Source: Coix lacryma-jobi var. lacryma-jobi
Lineage: Eukaryota; Streptophyta; Magnoliopsida; Poales; Poaceae
Length of the DNA stretch: 64,000 nt
Assembly: GCA_009763385.1 (NCBI GenBank)
Contig: CM019831.1
Span: forward strand, 15,464,080-15,528,079
Direction: 5' to 3'
Shown: positions 1 through 10,169 of the stretch, in pieces
Numbering within the stretch: the first letter of the stretch is position 1
How the letters are laid out: every line of letters starts with the position of its first letter
Position numbers and translations under genes: made by a program
The notes under the pieces: generated by a model
Seen by the model: the letters and a program-made list of their open reading frames with translations, nothing else
What the model was told of the DNA's origin: nothing
The model's database searches: none

Positions 1-216
1 GGAGACCTAGTTTGGAAAGTCATTTTGCCGATTGGAACTAAGGATAACAAATATGGCAAATGGTCGCCAAATTAGGAGGGACCTTATCGGATCACGAGGT
101 GTGCTCCTGGCAATGCTTATTTCTATGAAACTTTAGAAGGAGTCGAATACTTCAGAGCAGTCAATGGGAAATATTTTAAGAAATATTATCCTAGTATTTG
201 GGTGGATCTGCTGTGA
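1..216 (+). pseudogene. Tat-lineage (Ty3/gypsy) integrase C-terminal end, element T0
   Basis: The frame from base 1 reads the tail of a Ty3/gypsy polyprotein, with a GDLVWK start and a GKWSPN..EGPY motif that is typical of the segment after the integrase core in Tat-lineage elements. The protein ends at a TGA at 214-216. A TAG at 73-75 replaces the conserved tryptophan of the SPNWEGP motif, so this copy is dead at that point. The rest of pol and the 5' LTR lie left of the window. About 250 nt without coding signal separate it from the antisense gene of the same element. Family assignment is from motif recall. Confidence 0.8.
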
Positions 217-464
217 CCTATCAGATTAATTGAAAGCCGATATGACAATATCGCCTTCAGATCAAAAATATAGCCGATATGCAATATGTCGACTCTTGCT
301 GCAAGATAACAGCCGATGCAAAGGAAGCATCGCCTTTAGTACAAAAAACATGAGTTTCTGAATTCAAAGGACCTTGATGGGTCTGATCACAAAAGGTCAT
401 ATGAGAGCAGCAAGTTTCATTATATTCACAAACAAGTATCTTACAGGGAGATTGGTCCTACAAT

Positions 465-1319
465 CTACTCGAAGACTTTGTCTACTAGAAATATAGAAGG
501 GGTGGCGTCTGCTATCTCCTCGGCTGCTCCATCAACACCATCGAAGTTCACCTCCATGGCGTGACTGATTTCCGGGGTAATCTCAAGGTCACCTAAATTT
601 TGGCCAGTGTAGGCCTGGGCAGCTCCGAGTGCCATGGCAGCGCCGTGACGGACACCATGGAGGGCAACCTCATGCACCCTTGCGGGGATGTTGTTTACCC
701 TCTCAATGACGTTGTTGCCAACGGCGTTCACAGAGGCGGCCGCTTCGTTCCCAGCATCCTGGAGAGCTTCCAGGCGCACGATCCGATCTGAAAAGATGGG
801 CAGAAAAATAAGCATCGAGAACGCACTAAAGTTTGAAGGTAAAGGGCTTTTTGTAAGAAAGATTCTTCATGAAAAGGGAACTACCGGTGACGCGTGTGTC
901 AGATTCAGCACGTTGCTGAGCTGCCTGAGAGGCTTTAGCGTTTGCTTCTTCCAGCACCTTCTGGAGTTGGGCGATGTGGTCTTCAAGCAAACAATTTCTG
1001 ATAGTGGCTTCAGAGTGGAGATTCCGCATTTCCGTCATTTGGCGATAGTAGCAGGCAGCCGTCGATTCTGAACTCCCAGAGGAGGGAGTCTCCGATACTG
1101 ACTCCATTCCTGGAGGAGGCCCTAGAATGGCGACAACATTGGAGGGGACGGCATCGGTCCTATATGAAAAGCAAAAAGTCAGATCGGATTCAGAAAGCCG
1201 ATGAGAAAATACCAGGATCGACTAAAACGAAGAGAAACTTACCTAGCGCGGTGCTGAGGGAGACGATAAGAGTTTACCTCCTCCTCTGCGGGACGTTTGC
1301 CGTGGTTGGGATTTGCCAT
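465..1319 (-). CDS. Spliced antisense gene of Tat element T0 (three exons)
   Basis: I do not recognise a molecular function; extra antisense ORFs between pol and the 3' LTR are known for Tat elements such as Grande. Here the ORF pieces join as a gene. Exon 1 is 1319-1243 (ATG at 1319), exon 2 is 1159-885 and exon 3 is 787-465. Intron 1 (1242-1160, 83 nt) starts GTAAGT and ends TATAG. Intron 2 (884-788, 97 nt) starts GTAG and ends TTTTCAG after a T-rich tract. The exons sum to 675 nt, exactly 225 codons with the stop, and phase is kept across both junctions. The predicted 224-aa product has a Ser/Pro-rich N-terminal part, a central heptad-like stretch around LLEDHIAQLQKVLEEA that suggests a coiled coil, and an Ala-rich, acidic C-terminus. 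No disabling change is visible. Splicing is inferred from sequence only. Confidence 0.72.
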
Positions 1320-1432
1320 TAGAAGGGAAGAAGGTTTTCTTGGATGAAGAAAGAGGGTTTTCTCTTGGGTAGAAGATGAAGATGGCAGTGGTTGCGTTCT
1401 GAGTGTGATGAGAGGTGAAGGCGGAGTTGGAA

Positions 1433-1438
1433 TTTATA
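1433..1438 (-). promoter_or_regulatory. TATA box for the T0 antisense gene
   Basis: On the minus strand the sequence reads CTAATATAAATTCC, 114 nt upstream of the antisense ATG. The stretch between them is a CT/A-rich leader without an upstream ATG that I can see. It sits between the antisense gene and the 3' LTR, so the antisense gene would have its own promoter independent of the LTR. Confidence 0.5.
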
Positions 1439-1753
1439 TTAGAAAATTAAGTCTTCGAAGGTGAAAAGGTGCCGGTTCGTACTATGTGCGCAGAATACTC
1501 GAGTGGGAGGTTAAATCATGGCACGGTTCTCGAAAGAAGAGTAGCCGTTTCACATTGATCATCGGGATTTTGTTTGATGAAGAAATCTCCGAGCCACGGT
1601 CATTTTGACCAAAATTCTTAGAAGATGGCAAAGAAAGAAAGAAAGAAAAGGACTCAGCTGATCGGCTAAAAGGAGGAGCACAGCTGATCAACTGAGAAGG
1701 AAAAATGGCAATTTTGGAATAAAATAAATTCCATCCCAAATTTTCGGAGCATG

Positions 1754-3398
1754 TGTTTACACCTGATTTTGGATCAAAAGGGATTTTATTTTGTGAACAC
1801 AAACGGCTGATTTATTGAAGAAAAAAATTGGCCAAAAATAAAAGAAGCTTGTTTGGGTCCAGACACAACCGAGAGGATTCGCATGGACCAAGACCCGGTT
1901 GGCTGAGAAGACGTGTCAGGTTCGGCCAGGAGAATTCCGGTCTGAGTTGTCTTTTATTTATGTAATATATCCTAGTCGTTTTAGAACAGGAGTCTATCGG
2001 GTTATAAATAGCTAGAAACCCGAATTTTGTAAGACACATCCAATCAATCAATACTTCGGCCACCGGCCAAAACCATAGGAGTAGGAGTAAGGTAGAACTC
2101 GGCGAAACCTTCAACCAGGCAGGGCTGCATCGGCTAAGACCGACCTCCGGTTTGCTTGTAAGTTTCACCAATGGCTCGTGTTATCGTTCAATAAGGCTAT
2201 ATTTGGCATCTACCAAACTCTTGTTAGCTATGACATGGGTTAGTTATCGGTTTAAGTTCATATTTTGTAAGACTGTCTTGACTCTGATCAATCTCTTTCT
2301 TTAGTCGATCTTAAGCTAGTTATCGGCTCTATTAGTTTTGGCAATTTAATAGATTTATCAAGTTATCGGTATTGTTGTGTTTTCTTTTGAATGTTTTATT
2401 TTTAACAATATTCTGCTCAATCAAGATTGACAGACTAGCTTAAGCTTAAAAGTTGTTTAGTTTTGGCTATCCAAAGGCTTTACACGCTCATATCAAGGAA
2501 AATAGCCGACCTAAGCTTCTCATCGACTATTTTGTCAATCTTGATTGTTACATGCTGTGCGTTCGAGATATTTGTATAAATTATGATCTATCTAAGAACA
2601 AGTAGGTTTGGTTTGACATGCTTATTACGGCTGTATTTCCGAACCCCACTGATATGTATGTTAGAGTAAGTTTGCTTGATCCTAGATCAGATCATAGTTT
2701 TGACAGATAGATCTTGTTCGTGCTTCATGGACCCTGTATTGGTTAAAATAGCCGATCCAATTATGCTTTCTTCATAATGTATATGTTTAAACAGTCTAAA
2801 GCTAGTAGATTTGTTTGTCATATCGGACGTGATTTAACTTGGTTATCATTATGGCTGCATGGAGACACCCCACTGTTGATGTTCAAGTTATTTTGTCGAT
2901 CTTTTTTGTTATTATGGCTGTATGGAGACACCCCACTATTAACAAATAGAATTGCCGATACGATTAGCCGATCTATTGGTTTTATCCTATTCTAGCGTGC
3001 ATATAGATCTTTATTTTTCTCATACGTTAAGCTTATCAGCTGTTCTTGTTCTAAATGCTTCTTTATACATACAATAGCCGTTTTGCTTCAAATATTGTCA
3101 ATACTTTAATCTTTTCTTGGGAGTTGACTTTGTAGTCAAAATCCTATTGATAATGGCTATATTAGAGCCGCATAATTTGGAGCTGTCTGGTATCAAACCG
3201 GCAGGTTCCATGATTTAACATCTTTTTCTTTTCCTTGTCAATTGCAGGTCAAATTGACTGGCACGCCCTGAAGTCGTTCTCACTGAGATTCGGCACAACC
3301 ATCTTTTAAAGGTCCAGGAGGTCAAGACCTTGCTCTGCACGGCTTCTGAGGACCGTGGTCGAGTGTGTTGGCACCACGCCCAAATTTTCGTGTCAACA
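1754..3398 (+). mobile_element. 3' LTR of Tat element T0
   Basis: The right end is set by GTGTCAACA at 3390-3398, after which the Athila A coding frame resumes. The left end is uncertain: TGTTTACAC at 1754 is a near-inverted match to the right terminus, but any start between 1440 and 1790 is possible. A TATA box (TTATAAATAG, about 2001-2010) lies where the U3/R border is expected. The LTR is AT-rich with many GCCGAT/ATCGGC motifs. T0 was inserted into element A, so the 5-bp duplicate of 3399-3403 should lie left of the window. Confidence 0.6.
2628..2941 (+). repeat. Direct repeats inside the T0 LTR
   Basis: The motif ATTATGGCTG(C/T)ATGGAGACACCCCACT occurs at about 2848 and 2911, 63 bp apart. 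A degenerate third copy (TTACGGCTGTAT..CCCCACT) starts near 2628. They lie downstream of the LTR TATA box, so they would be in the transcribed part. Confidence 0.55.
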
Positions 3399-4697
3399 AC
3401 CGCGGTAGAAGTAGAGAACGGCTTTACCTTCTGCATGTTTAACACTGAATATTTAGTACCCTGGAAGGATTTTGCGTCTATTGTCGACTTTAATAAGAAA
3501 TGTTCTACCGATCTTGGCCACTCTCTTAAGAGTTTTAACCGCCACAAGTTTTGGGGCGAGATTTCTGGCCAAACGGTAGTTGGCAAGTTCCAGCCTCGCA
3601 ACATGCAAATTCATCATCCCACTTTGAGGCTTATACACCGTTGGATAGCTATGACTCTGTTTCCTAGCCAGGACATTCACTTTATTAGAAATGATGAATT
3701 GAGATTACTTTTTGCGATAGTCCACAAAATTAAAATTGCCCCTGTTCTTGAAATGTTTTTTCACATGCTAGAGATGTTTCGGGTTTCCACTTCTATATCT
3801 TGCACATCACTTGTGACTCGTATTGCCGAGAGTGTTGGTGCGTTGGAAGGACACGATGTTTCATACATCCCCATCCCACGCACCATCATCAATGAAGCAT
3901 ACTTGATACAAGGACATAACTTGAAGGTGAAAGAAGATGGAACAATTGTATACTTTTTCCCTGGATTTATTAACGAGTATCTGTTGCCTAACCCAGAACT
4001 CGCTTTATATAAATGCTGGGAATTCACCCTTCCTCTTGTTTCACAAGAGGAAGCCCGAAAAAGTACATCTTCTCGCAGGTCAACCAGGAGCAGAACAAGG
4101 CAGGAAGCCGGATCAAGCTCGCAAGCACCATCTATGCCCGCTCCACAGCCGACCATTTACGGATGGTATCCCGCCAGGCAGGTACCTAGGTTCACACCCA
4201 GATATCAGCCAGGCTGGGACGACCTACCCCGGCAATCTTCGGTTGGTCCAAAGTGGCCCGAAGGGAGCCAAGCAGCTTGGGCCTAAGGAACATGGGCCGA
4301 GTCATCAGATTTCGATGGGCTACCACCTTCAGTCCCACCAAGGCAATCCATCACCTTGGAAGGCCTAAACACGAGGATTAAAGGACTGGAGATTCGCACA
4401 GATAACATTCAGGGCTCCCTGAATGAACAAGCCCAATGGAACCAACACTGGGATGCCAGACAGGACCAGTTCGACGCCAGGCAAGTAGAATCACTCGAAG
4501 AAATGTGCCAGGTCCATGCACTGCTACGACAACAACAAGAGCAGCAGCTGGCATATTGGGAGTCGCTGGGGTACTATCCCGGGGTCCGTAGCTGCAAGAG
4601 GAGCCCCCCAGGTACCTTGTATCTTGTATCCGCATTGCATATTTCCTTTTCTAAATCTTGCATTGCATATTTAACTTCTAATTTCATAAAAAAATAA
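3399..4697 (+). pseudogene. Athila-type 3' ORF (ATHILA ORF-1-like), interrupted
   Basis: This ORF resembles the protein encoded in the 3' half of grass Athila elements, as I remember the ATHILA ORF-1 family. Recognisable motifs are FWGEISG, HRWIAMTLFPSQDI and RNDELRLLFAIV. A central well-folded part is followed by a Ser/Arg-rich and Gln/Pro-rich tail (about residue 210 onward) and a predicted coiled coil near the end (ARQDQFDARQ..EEMCQ). A single TAA at 4284-4286 interrupts the frame where element C has CAA, and the same frame then continues to 4695-4697. T0 cut off the N-terminal part. No nucleic-acid enzyme motif is present. An envelope-like role has been proposed for Athila 3' ORFs, but I see no clear signal peptide or membrane helix here. 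Confidence 0.65.
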
Positions 4698-5315
4698 TAA
4701 AAATAAATATAATAAAAATAATAATAGTAATAATTCCACTCACATCTGTATGTTTAGCATGCTTTTGCTATGTCCTTGTTGAAATGATGAATAGTTGCTC
4801 TGTTTCATGTTTTGACCTTACTTAGTTTATAATTTTGAATTCCCTGAAATTTAAGTTTATTGGCTAGAACTATTCATCCTACAAACTTGAAACATGTGGG
4901 TAGCATAAGCATGATCCTTGTCTAAGTTATTGCTTGATTTGATTCGATAAAGTAGACTTTGCTATGACTTTGTTCCAAGTGACACTTGACATCCGGAGTT
5001 TTCATTTTCAAAATATTAAAATTGCAAGTTCCTCAATGATCATATATCCTACCAGAGCCATATGAGTTATTCATTTGAAAAACCTTCAACTCATATGCTA
5101 CTTGTTATTACATTGAGCTTTGTCAAATTATTTGTGACCTATGTTGAGATTCTTGTCACACTCATGATCTGAGATTCGTGTACACTCCACAAACATCGCT
5201 AACTCTTACACCGAGAGTTACGCACAACATGCCACCCATCCATTTACCAAATAAAGGTCCATCCACTTATCATTTCCTCTCTCACAAAAAGTCCAAGAAA
5301 AGAGTTAACGGGCTA

Positions 5316-5381
<66 letters not shown>

Positions 5382-6065
5382 TTCCATGCCAAAAGGCATA
5401 TTGGAAAAAATGGGCAAGTGCCCGACGTAGAATTAGGGGTATGCTCAATACCCACCTGAAAAAAAGAGAAAGATAGCCCATACTCCCAGAATTCTAAAAG
5501 AGAGAGAGAAATTGACAAAAGGAGCTCAAAAACAAAAAAAAATCCACACACCTGCACATCTCGATCAAGGTATATGACTTGGATCTCCATGTGGTTCGGT
5601 TTTTGACATAGCAACATATGTAATACAAGTATGCCTCACTTCATTCTCTACCTAAAGCTCCACTAAAGCCTTCATAATTGGTAGGGAAAAGAAAGGCAAC
5701 TTCCAAAAGCCTTTGGTGAGGATCAAATACACAATGAGCAATCGAGTGTATCATTTGAGGAACTACCTTTTGAATTTCAAAATATTCAAAACCTCCGGAT
5801 TGATAGTAGATCAAAGAATAAAAGATAAGCAGGTTTATGTGAATCGGTCAGTCTCACAGCCGCAAAAGACTCGGAGATTGCTACAACGCCCCACAGGTAA
5901 CAAGGTAAAAGGGTGAGTAGAATGCCAATTCATTTAAATCAAAGAAGAATTCTCAATTATAAGCATAGCAACTTTGAAAGATGATCGACATTGTAGCAAC
6001 TCCTGATCAACAACCTAAAGTTGTACTGCTTGCTCGGGACTAGCAAGGGGTAAGCTTGGGGGGTT
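4698..6065 (+). other. 3' untranslated region of element A
   Basis: This AT-rich stretch has no coding signal. It contains an AAT microsatellite and ends with a purine-rich tract (about 6045-6063, AAGGGGTAAGCTTGGGGGG) directly before the LTR. That tract fits the polypurine primer for plus-strand DNA synthesis. The same order is found in element C on the other strand (25884-27416). Confidence 0.7.
5318..5380 (+). repeat. (AAT)21 microsatellite
   Basis: A pure run of 21 AAT triplets lies in the 3' untranslated region of element A. The related element C lacks a comparable run at the same place, so the run expanded after the two copies separated. Confidence 0.95.
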
Positions 6066-7817
6066 TGTTGGCGGTGCTTACCGACAACTTTTATGAGCCA
6101 ACCAAGCACAAAACAAAGCACACTTACATACATATGTTATCACATTGACCTATTTCCACTTGTATTGGAGAATCATTGTTTTACATGTAACAGAAGTGAA
6201 TACAGTGGAAAAGGCAAGAAGAATACGCTTTCCGGCAAAGCGTAAAACCAAGGAATAAGGAAGAAGCCCACTTAAAGATCAAATCTGGGCTAACAACCCA
6301 CATGGGAGGCATCCAGGCCCAGCCAAGGACCCACAGGAGAAGGTCGGTGGCCAGAGGCGGTGCCAGGGGTGCCCCTCAGGCCCACCTTTTGCAGTCGGTT
6401 GCATGCCTCCATGCATAGGTCGGTTATGTGGGTTTCCATACTTACATCCTCCGAACCGACCTTGTTGTAGTATAAATGTAGGGGTAGAGCTCCCTCTCAA
6501 ATAGGTCATCTCGCATCAACACATTTCTTAGTCATTCCACTTCGTATTTGGAGCTGTCTACCTTAGATTAGTCCCTCTAGTAGTTGAAGCAAGTGCTACT
6601 TTCAAGAGAGGAGGAGAAGTTGTAAGGATCAACTTGGTATGAATACTAAGTTCCTCTTTTCATACTTGTTCTTGTTCTCTTATGATCAACATTGTTATGT
6701 TCTTGAATTAGAGCTATGTTCTTGTTCATCGTTCATCGTTCTAGAACTAGTTCATAGTTTTAGATCTATGTTCATCATGAACACAAACAATGTTCTTCAT
6801 TCAACATGTTCAGATCTTGCTAGCTTAGTGTTATGTGTTGGGTGGTGTTTTGTCGTGCCTTCGGGTGCGCTTGTGTCCTTTTCCTGTCAATCCGTAGGGT
6901 TGGGGACCTGAGGGGGTGCAAGTGTTCTTCATGTACACGAGAGTGGTTCTCGGGTATATGGAGTTGGGTGAATGCCTGGATTAGTCCACGGTTGAGGGGT
7001 AGGCGGCAGGTGGTGACAGCCCTGTCCGTCCCTTGTAATCCCCCACGTTCGGCTTTGGGGTAGGAGTCTAATTTGTCCGGTGTATCCTGCTGGCAGACCA
7101 GTGTTCCCGGGTCTCCTAATCCATCCAATACCTAACATTAATGTTAACATGATTATAACATGTTTTCTTGATTCATTAACATAACCTCATTCAGATCCAT
7201 GCTCCGTAGGATATTCTTTATTCTTTTATTCTTTCTTCTATCCCTGTAGAAGCTCCATTTATCTTAAGGATGTGTGTGTGATGATCCCACTATCCAAATT
7301 ACTATTTATCCTCCTGCTATGGTTAATTAGTCAACTATGCATTTGTTACGTTCTTGTCATGAGTATATCTTGAATCTTTTGCATCTAGCCTTCCCTGTGG
7401 TAAAATATAAATAATGATACCTAGAATACTCCTGGTGAAATGCTACAACGGTAATCCCATGCGCTTGTGGACCCTGTCTATAAACGAATTGGTTTACCAG
7501 GCCAGCCTCTCAGGCCGTCGCTAAAGTCACATGTCTTGGTATATGAAGTGCCATCACACTTCGGCGCTGATACCGGATGTGTAGCTAGAGCGGCTGCATC
7601 TGAGGCTGACACTGACATCTTTTGGTAGCATCGCTAGGAACCAACATACTCGGTGTATGTCATTAAGGAATGTCAACAGGCATTTCTGGCGCTGTGCCCG
7701 GGGATGATGGCCTACCCTAGTGATGACACTAAGAGATACCAGTAAGTATTTCTGGCGTGATTGCCCGAGGATAGATCTTAACCTATCCTTTGGTGGTTGA
7801 GCTAAGAAATGCCAACA
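6066..7817 (+). mobile_element. 3' LTR of Athila-type element A
   Basis: It begins TGTTGGCGGTGC right after the polypurine tract and ends GCCAACA at 7817. Internal landmarks shared with the LTRs of C and B are the GGTGCTTACCGACAACTTTTAT start, the AACATTGTTATG stretch and the CTCCTGGTGAAATGCTACAACGG motif. Near the right end it contains two PBS-like modules (7687-7704 and 7753-7771), described separately. Its length is about 1750 bp, against about 1690-1700 bp for C and B. Confidence 0.85.
7660..7817 (+). repeat. LTR-end plus PBS modules internalised in LTR A
   Basis: Three LTR-end-like sequences (AATGTCAACA ending 7678, AGATACCAGTA ending about 7743, AATGCCAACA ending 7817) are separated by two PBS-like sequences. 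The PBS-like sequences are TGGCGCTGTGCCCGGGGA at 7687-7704 and TGGCGTGATTGCCCGAGGA at 7753-7771. Both resemble the tRNA-Asp-type PBS of Athila elements, and the spacing of ATTTC before TGGCG is kept. The last LTR end is followed by Copia1 sequence, so the modules belong to the LTR itself. Confidence 0.75.
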
Positions 7818-8120
7818 GAACATAGTGCCAGGATTGAACAGTTCTATGATCTGAAGATTGTTGCGTTTGATGAAGCTATGGGTCAGTTGAAAGCCTTTGA
7901 GGAGCAAACACGGCGGGGAGCTGTGGGCACACGAAGTGAAGGCGGCCAATTGCTCCTAACCTAGGCAGAATGGGAGGCACGACTGAAGAAGTCCGGCGGT
8001 GGTGATTCCTCGGGGAGAGGAAAGGCGCAGGATGGTGGCGGTCACGGCCAAGGTAAAGGTCGAGGCAGCGGAGCTCGTGGTCGCGAAGGGCGCGGAGATG
8101 TGTCAGGCAAGGAGGGTGCT
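7818..8120 (+). pseudogene. Copia1 gag, middle part
   Basis: The frame beginning RIEQFYDL reads a Copia gag segment with the typical LKAFEE and GGQLLLT motifs, followed by a Gly/Ser/Arg-rich linker. A TAG interrupts it after LLLT. T1 cuts the gene at 8120, and the frame resumes without a break at 45293 with the zinc knuckle. The upstream part was separated by insertion of element A and lies left of the window. Confidence 0.7.
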
Positions 8121-8575
8121 TGTGGGGATATTACCTTCGTATACCCCCATGGACCTACTTGGACTATTCATCAAGCACAGCCCAGCTCACGAGGCCCTAC
8201 AGCACGCGGCCAGCCTGTTGTGCTCGCCAGGGACTCTCATGAAGCCTTGCATGCCAAGGAAGATCCTAGAGTTATATTCAGATTCCTTGCCTTAAGGAAC
8301 CGATTGTAATCTGTTAGGATACGGAAATTGTAACCCTGCTCCCCGACTATATAAGGCGAGCAGGGACCCCCCTCAAATCATCCAATCTCACCAGATAATA
8401 CAGCCACCAAAACACAGGACGTACGGTATTACGGCAACTCGTCGGCCCGAACCTGTCTAAATCGTCGTGTTCGTCCCTGTGTTTACGCTTGAGTAGCCGT
8501 CTCGCACACCTCCTCAATCTAATCTACTACCTTGGGCATACCCCTCGGTAGACTGCCGACCATATTTCATCGACA
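8121..8575 (+). mobile_element. 5' LTR of T1
   Basis: It runs from TGTGGGGATATTACC to CATCGACA. A TATA box (CTATATAAGG, about 8347-8356) is followed by a GC-rich leader. Directly after it comes GTTGGCGCACCAGGTAGGGG (8576-8595), the PBS form used by Tat-lineage elements in grasses. Confidence 0.88.
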
Positions 8576-8611
8576 GTTGGCGCACCAGGTAGGGGGTGTG
8601 TGCTACAACAC

Positions 8612-9300
8612 CATGGTTAACCAAGCGATCATCTTCTCCGAATCCATGATCCTCCCCGAGCCCGACACCTCCTTCCAGATCAGATCTATGATCTAGACCA
8701 CCAGTGGCGCCATCCTCGCTTCGGAGATCATGGAGCCCGCGCAGTTTCCTGCGCCCTACGCCTTGTCGTCTACCCTTCGTGCCATCGCGCCGACGCTCCG
8801 CGTGCTAAGATCCACCAGCTGTGACGACCTGGTTGAGGCCATCGACCGGGCCAACAAGAGGATCGCTGACTGCATCAACGTCGTCAAGGCGGCTCGGTAG
8901 CAGCTCTCCGACTATCCTCGTCACCATCGCCAGCACCATCGCCGTACGCCATCGGGAGTGCCCAACGTGTGACCCACCCGCCGCCCAAGATCAGATCCAC
9001 ATCAGACTCCTTGCTCTGCCCCACGGCTCGCCAATCGCGCTTCATCATTGACCTCTATGCCCTACAGGCTACGCGGTGCGGCATCCACCTTCCAGCACTA
9101 GGTGTTGCGATGATTCTCTGACCAGGTTGAGCTCTTTAGCTCCGACCGGACTTCTCCGACCAGCCTGCATGGCCAGGCATCTCCAGCTCCGATCGTCGGC
9201 ACGGTTGTTGTCCATGAGATCTCCGGTGACTCCAAGCAGGAGGTGTCCATCGACAACACGGTCTCGGCAACCTCTGCATCTGCGTCTACTTCATCCTTCG
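8612..9300 (+). pseudogene. T1 gag remnant
   Basis: An ATG at 8612 (context ACCATGG) opens a frame starting MVNQAI that is stopped within about 30 codons. The same frame continues through PYALSSTLRAI and DDLVEAIDRANKRIADCI to a TAG near 8899. Later pieces are recognisable only as Ser/Thr-rich low-complexity coding. This fits the N-terminal part of a Tat gag that has decayed. The link to gag rests on position after the PBS and on composition. Confidence 0.5.
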
Positions 9301-9309
9301 AGTCCATCT

Positions 9310-10169
9310 CCATGCAGACCATGACCAGATGGAGTCCCTGGTGCGCAAAGCCTTCTGAGCAGGCTTCTACTGGCCATCAGCGGTTTCCAACGCCGAAAAG
9401 CTTGTACGCACGTGCGAGGGGTGCCAGTTCTTCGCCAAGCAAACTCATGTCCCCGCACAGGAGCTCCAACGCCTCTTGGCCCTTCGCCTGCTGGGGGTTG
9501 GATATGATCAACCCATTCTGACCAGCCCCGGAAAGCTTCAAATGGATCTACGTTGCTGTCGACAAATTCTCCAAGTGGATAGAGGCAAAGACGATCACTA
9601 AGGCCACTGCTAAAAACGCCGTCACCTTCATCGATGAGATTATACATAGATTCGGCCTCCCGAACTCTATCATCACCGACCTAGGATCCAACTTCACTGG
9701 CAACGCATTCTGGGACTTCTGCAAAGGACGCGGTGTTCTTGTCAAGTACGTCTCCGTCGCTCATCCTCGCGCCAATGGCCAAGCTGAACACGCCAACGGC
9801 ATGATCCTCGACGCCCTCAAGAAGCGGCACTACCAGAAGGAAGAGAAGCATCCTGGTTGCTGGCTACGCGAGTTCCCCTCCAGGCTATGGGGCCTCCATA
9901 CCCAGCCGAGTCGCAACACCGGTGTATCTCCGTACTTCATGATCTTCGGCAGAAGCTGTCATACCAGATGATATCGCCTTTCGCTCACCCCGAGTCGAGC
10001 ACTACGATGAGGACGCATCTGACCAGTCATGTTCTGATGACCTCGATTGCCTTGAAGAAGAATGGCTAGCTTCATGTCTCTGTACAGCCAAGTACCTAGA
10101 AGGTGTTCACCGCTACTACAATCGCAACGTCAAGGACAAATCCTTCATCATTGGTGACCTCATCCTCAA
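9310..10169 (+). pseudogene. T1 integrase remnant
   Basis: After an internal deletion the sequence reads an integrase. FYWPSAVSNAEKLVRTCEGC near 9365-9425 is the HHCC zinc-binding region. From about 9605 the core follows, with IDEIIHRFGLP, ITDLGSNFTG (catalytic Asp) and HPRANGQAEHANG (catalytic Glu near 9785). The C-terminal part (KYLEGVHRYYNRNV, GDLIL) ends where element D begins. Stops and frame changes interrupt it around 9540 and 9960. The reverse transcriptase and RNase H that should precede it are missing. Confidence 0.78.

Larger units (their letters stand above)
3399..7817 (+). mobile_element. Athila-type element A, 3' portion
   Basis: This piece holds the 3' ORF, a long 3' untranslated region, a polypurine tract and the 3' LTR of an Athila-lineage Ty3/gypsy element. 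Its 5' part is left of the window because T0 was inserted into it. The right flank GAACA (7818-7822) is Copia1 gag sequence and should be duplicated at the unseen left end. Its ORF and LTR are close relatives of element C (minus strand, 24187-43409), which gives an internal reference for the annotation. Confidence 0.8.

Noticed and set aside
5282..5617. Minus-strand frame with a poly-isoleucine run
   Set aside because: It is the (AAT)21 microsatellite read in reverse; the flanks have no coding signal.
6639..6911. Short frame starting MNTKFLFSYLFLFSYDQHCYV, present also in LTR copies near 24929-25309, 41391-41714 and 42466-42720
   Set aside because: It recurs only because these are copies of one LTR family. 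The ends differ between copies and no domain is seen. It could be a leader peptide but there is no support.
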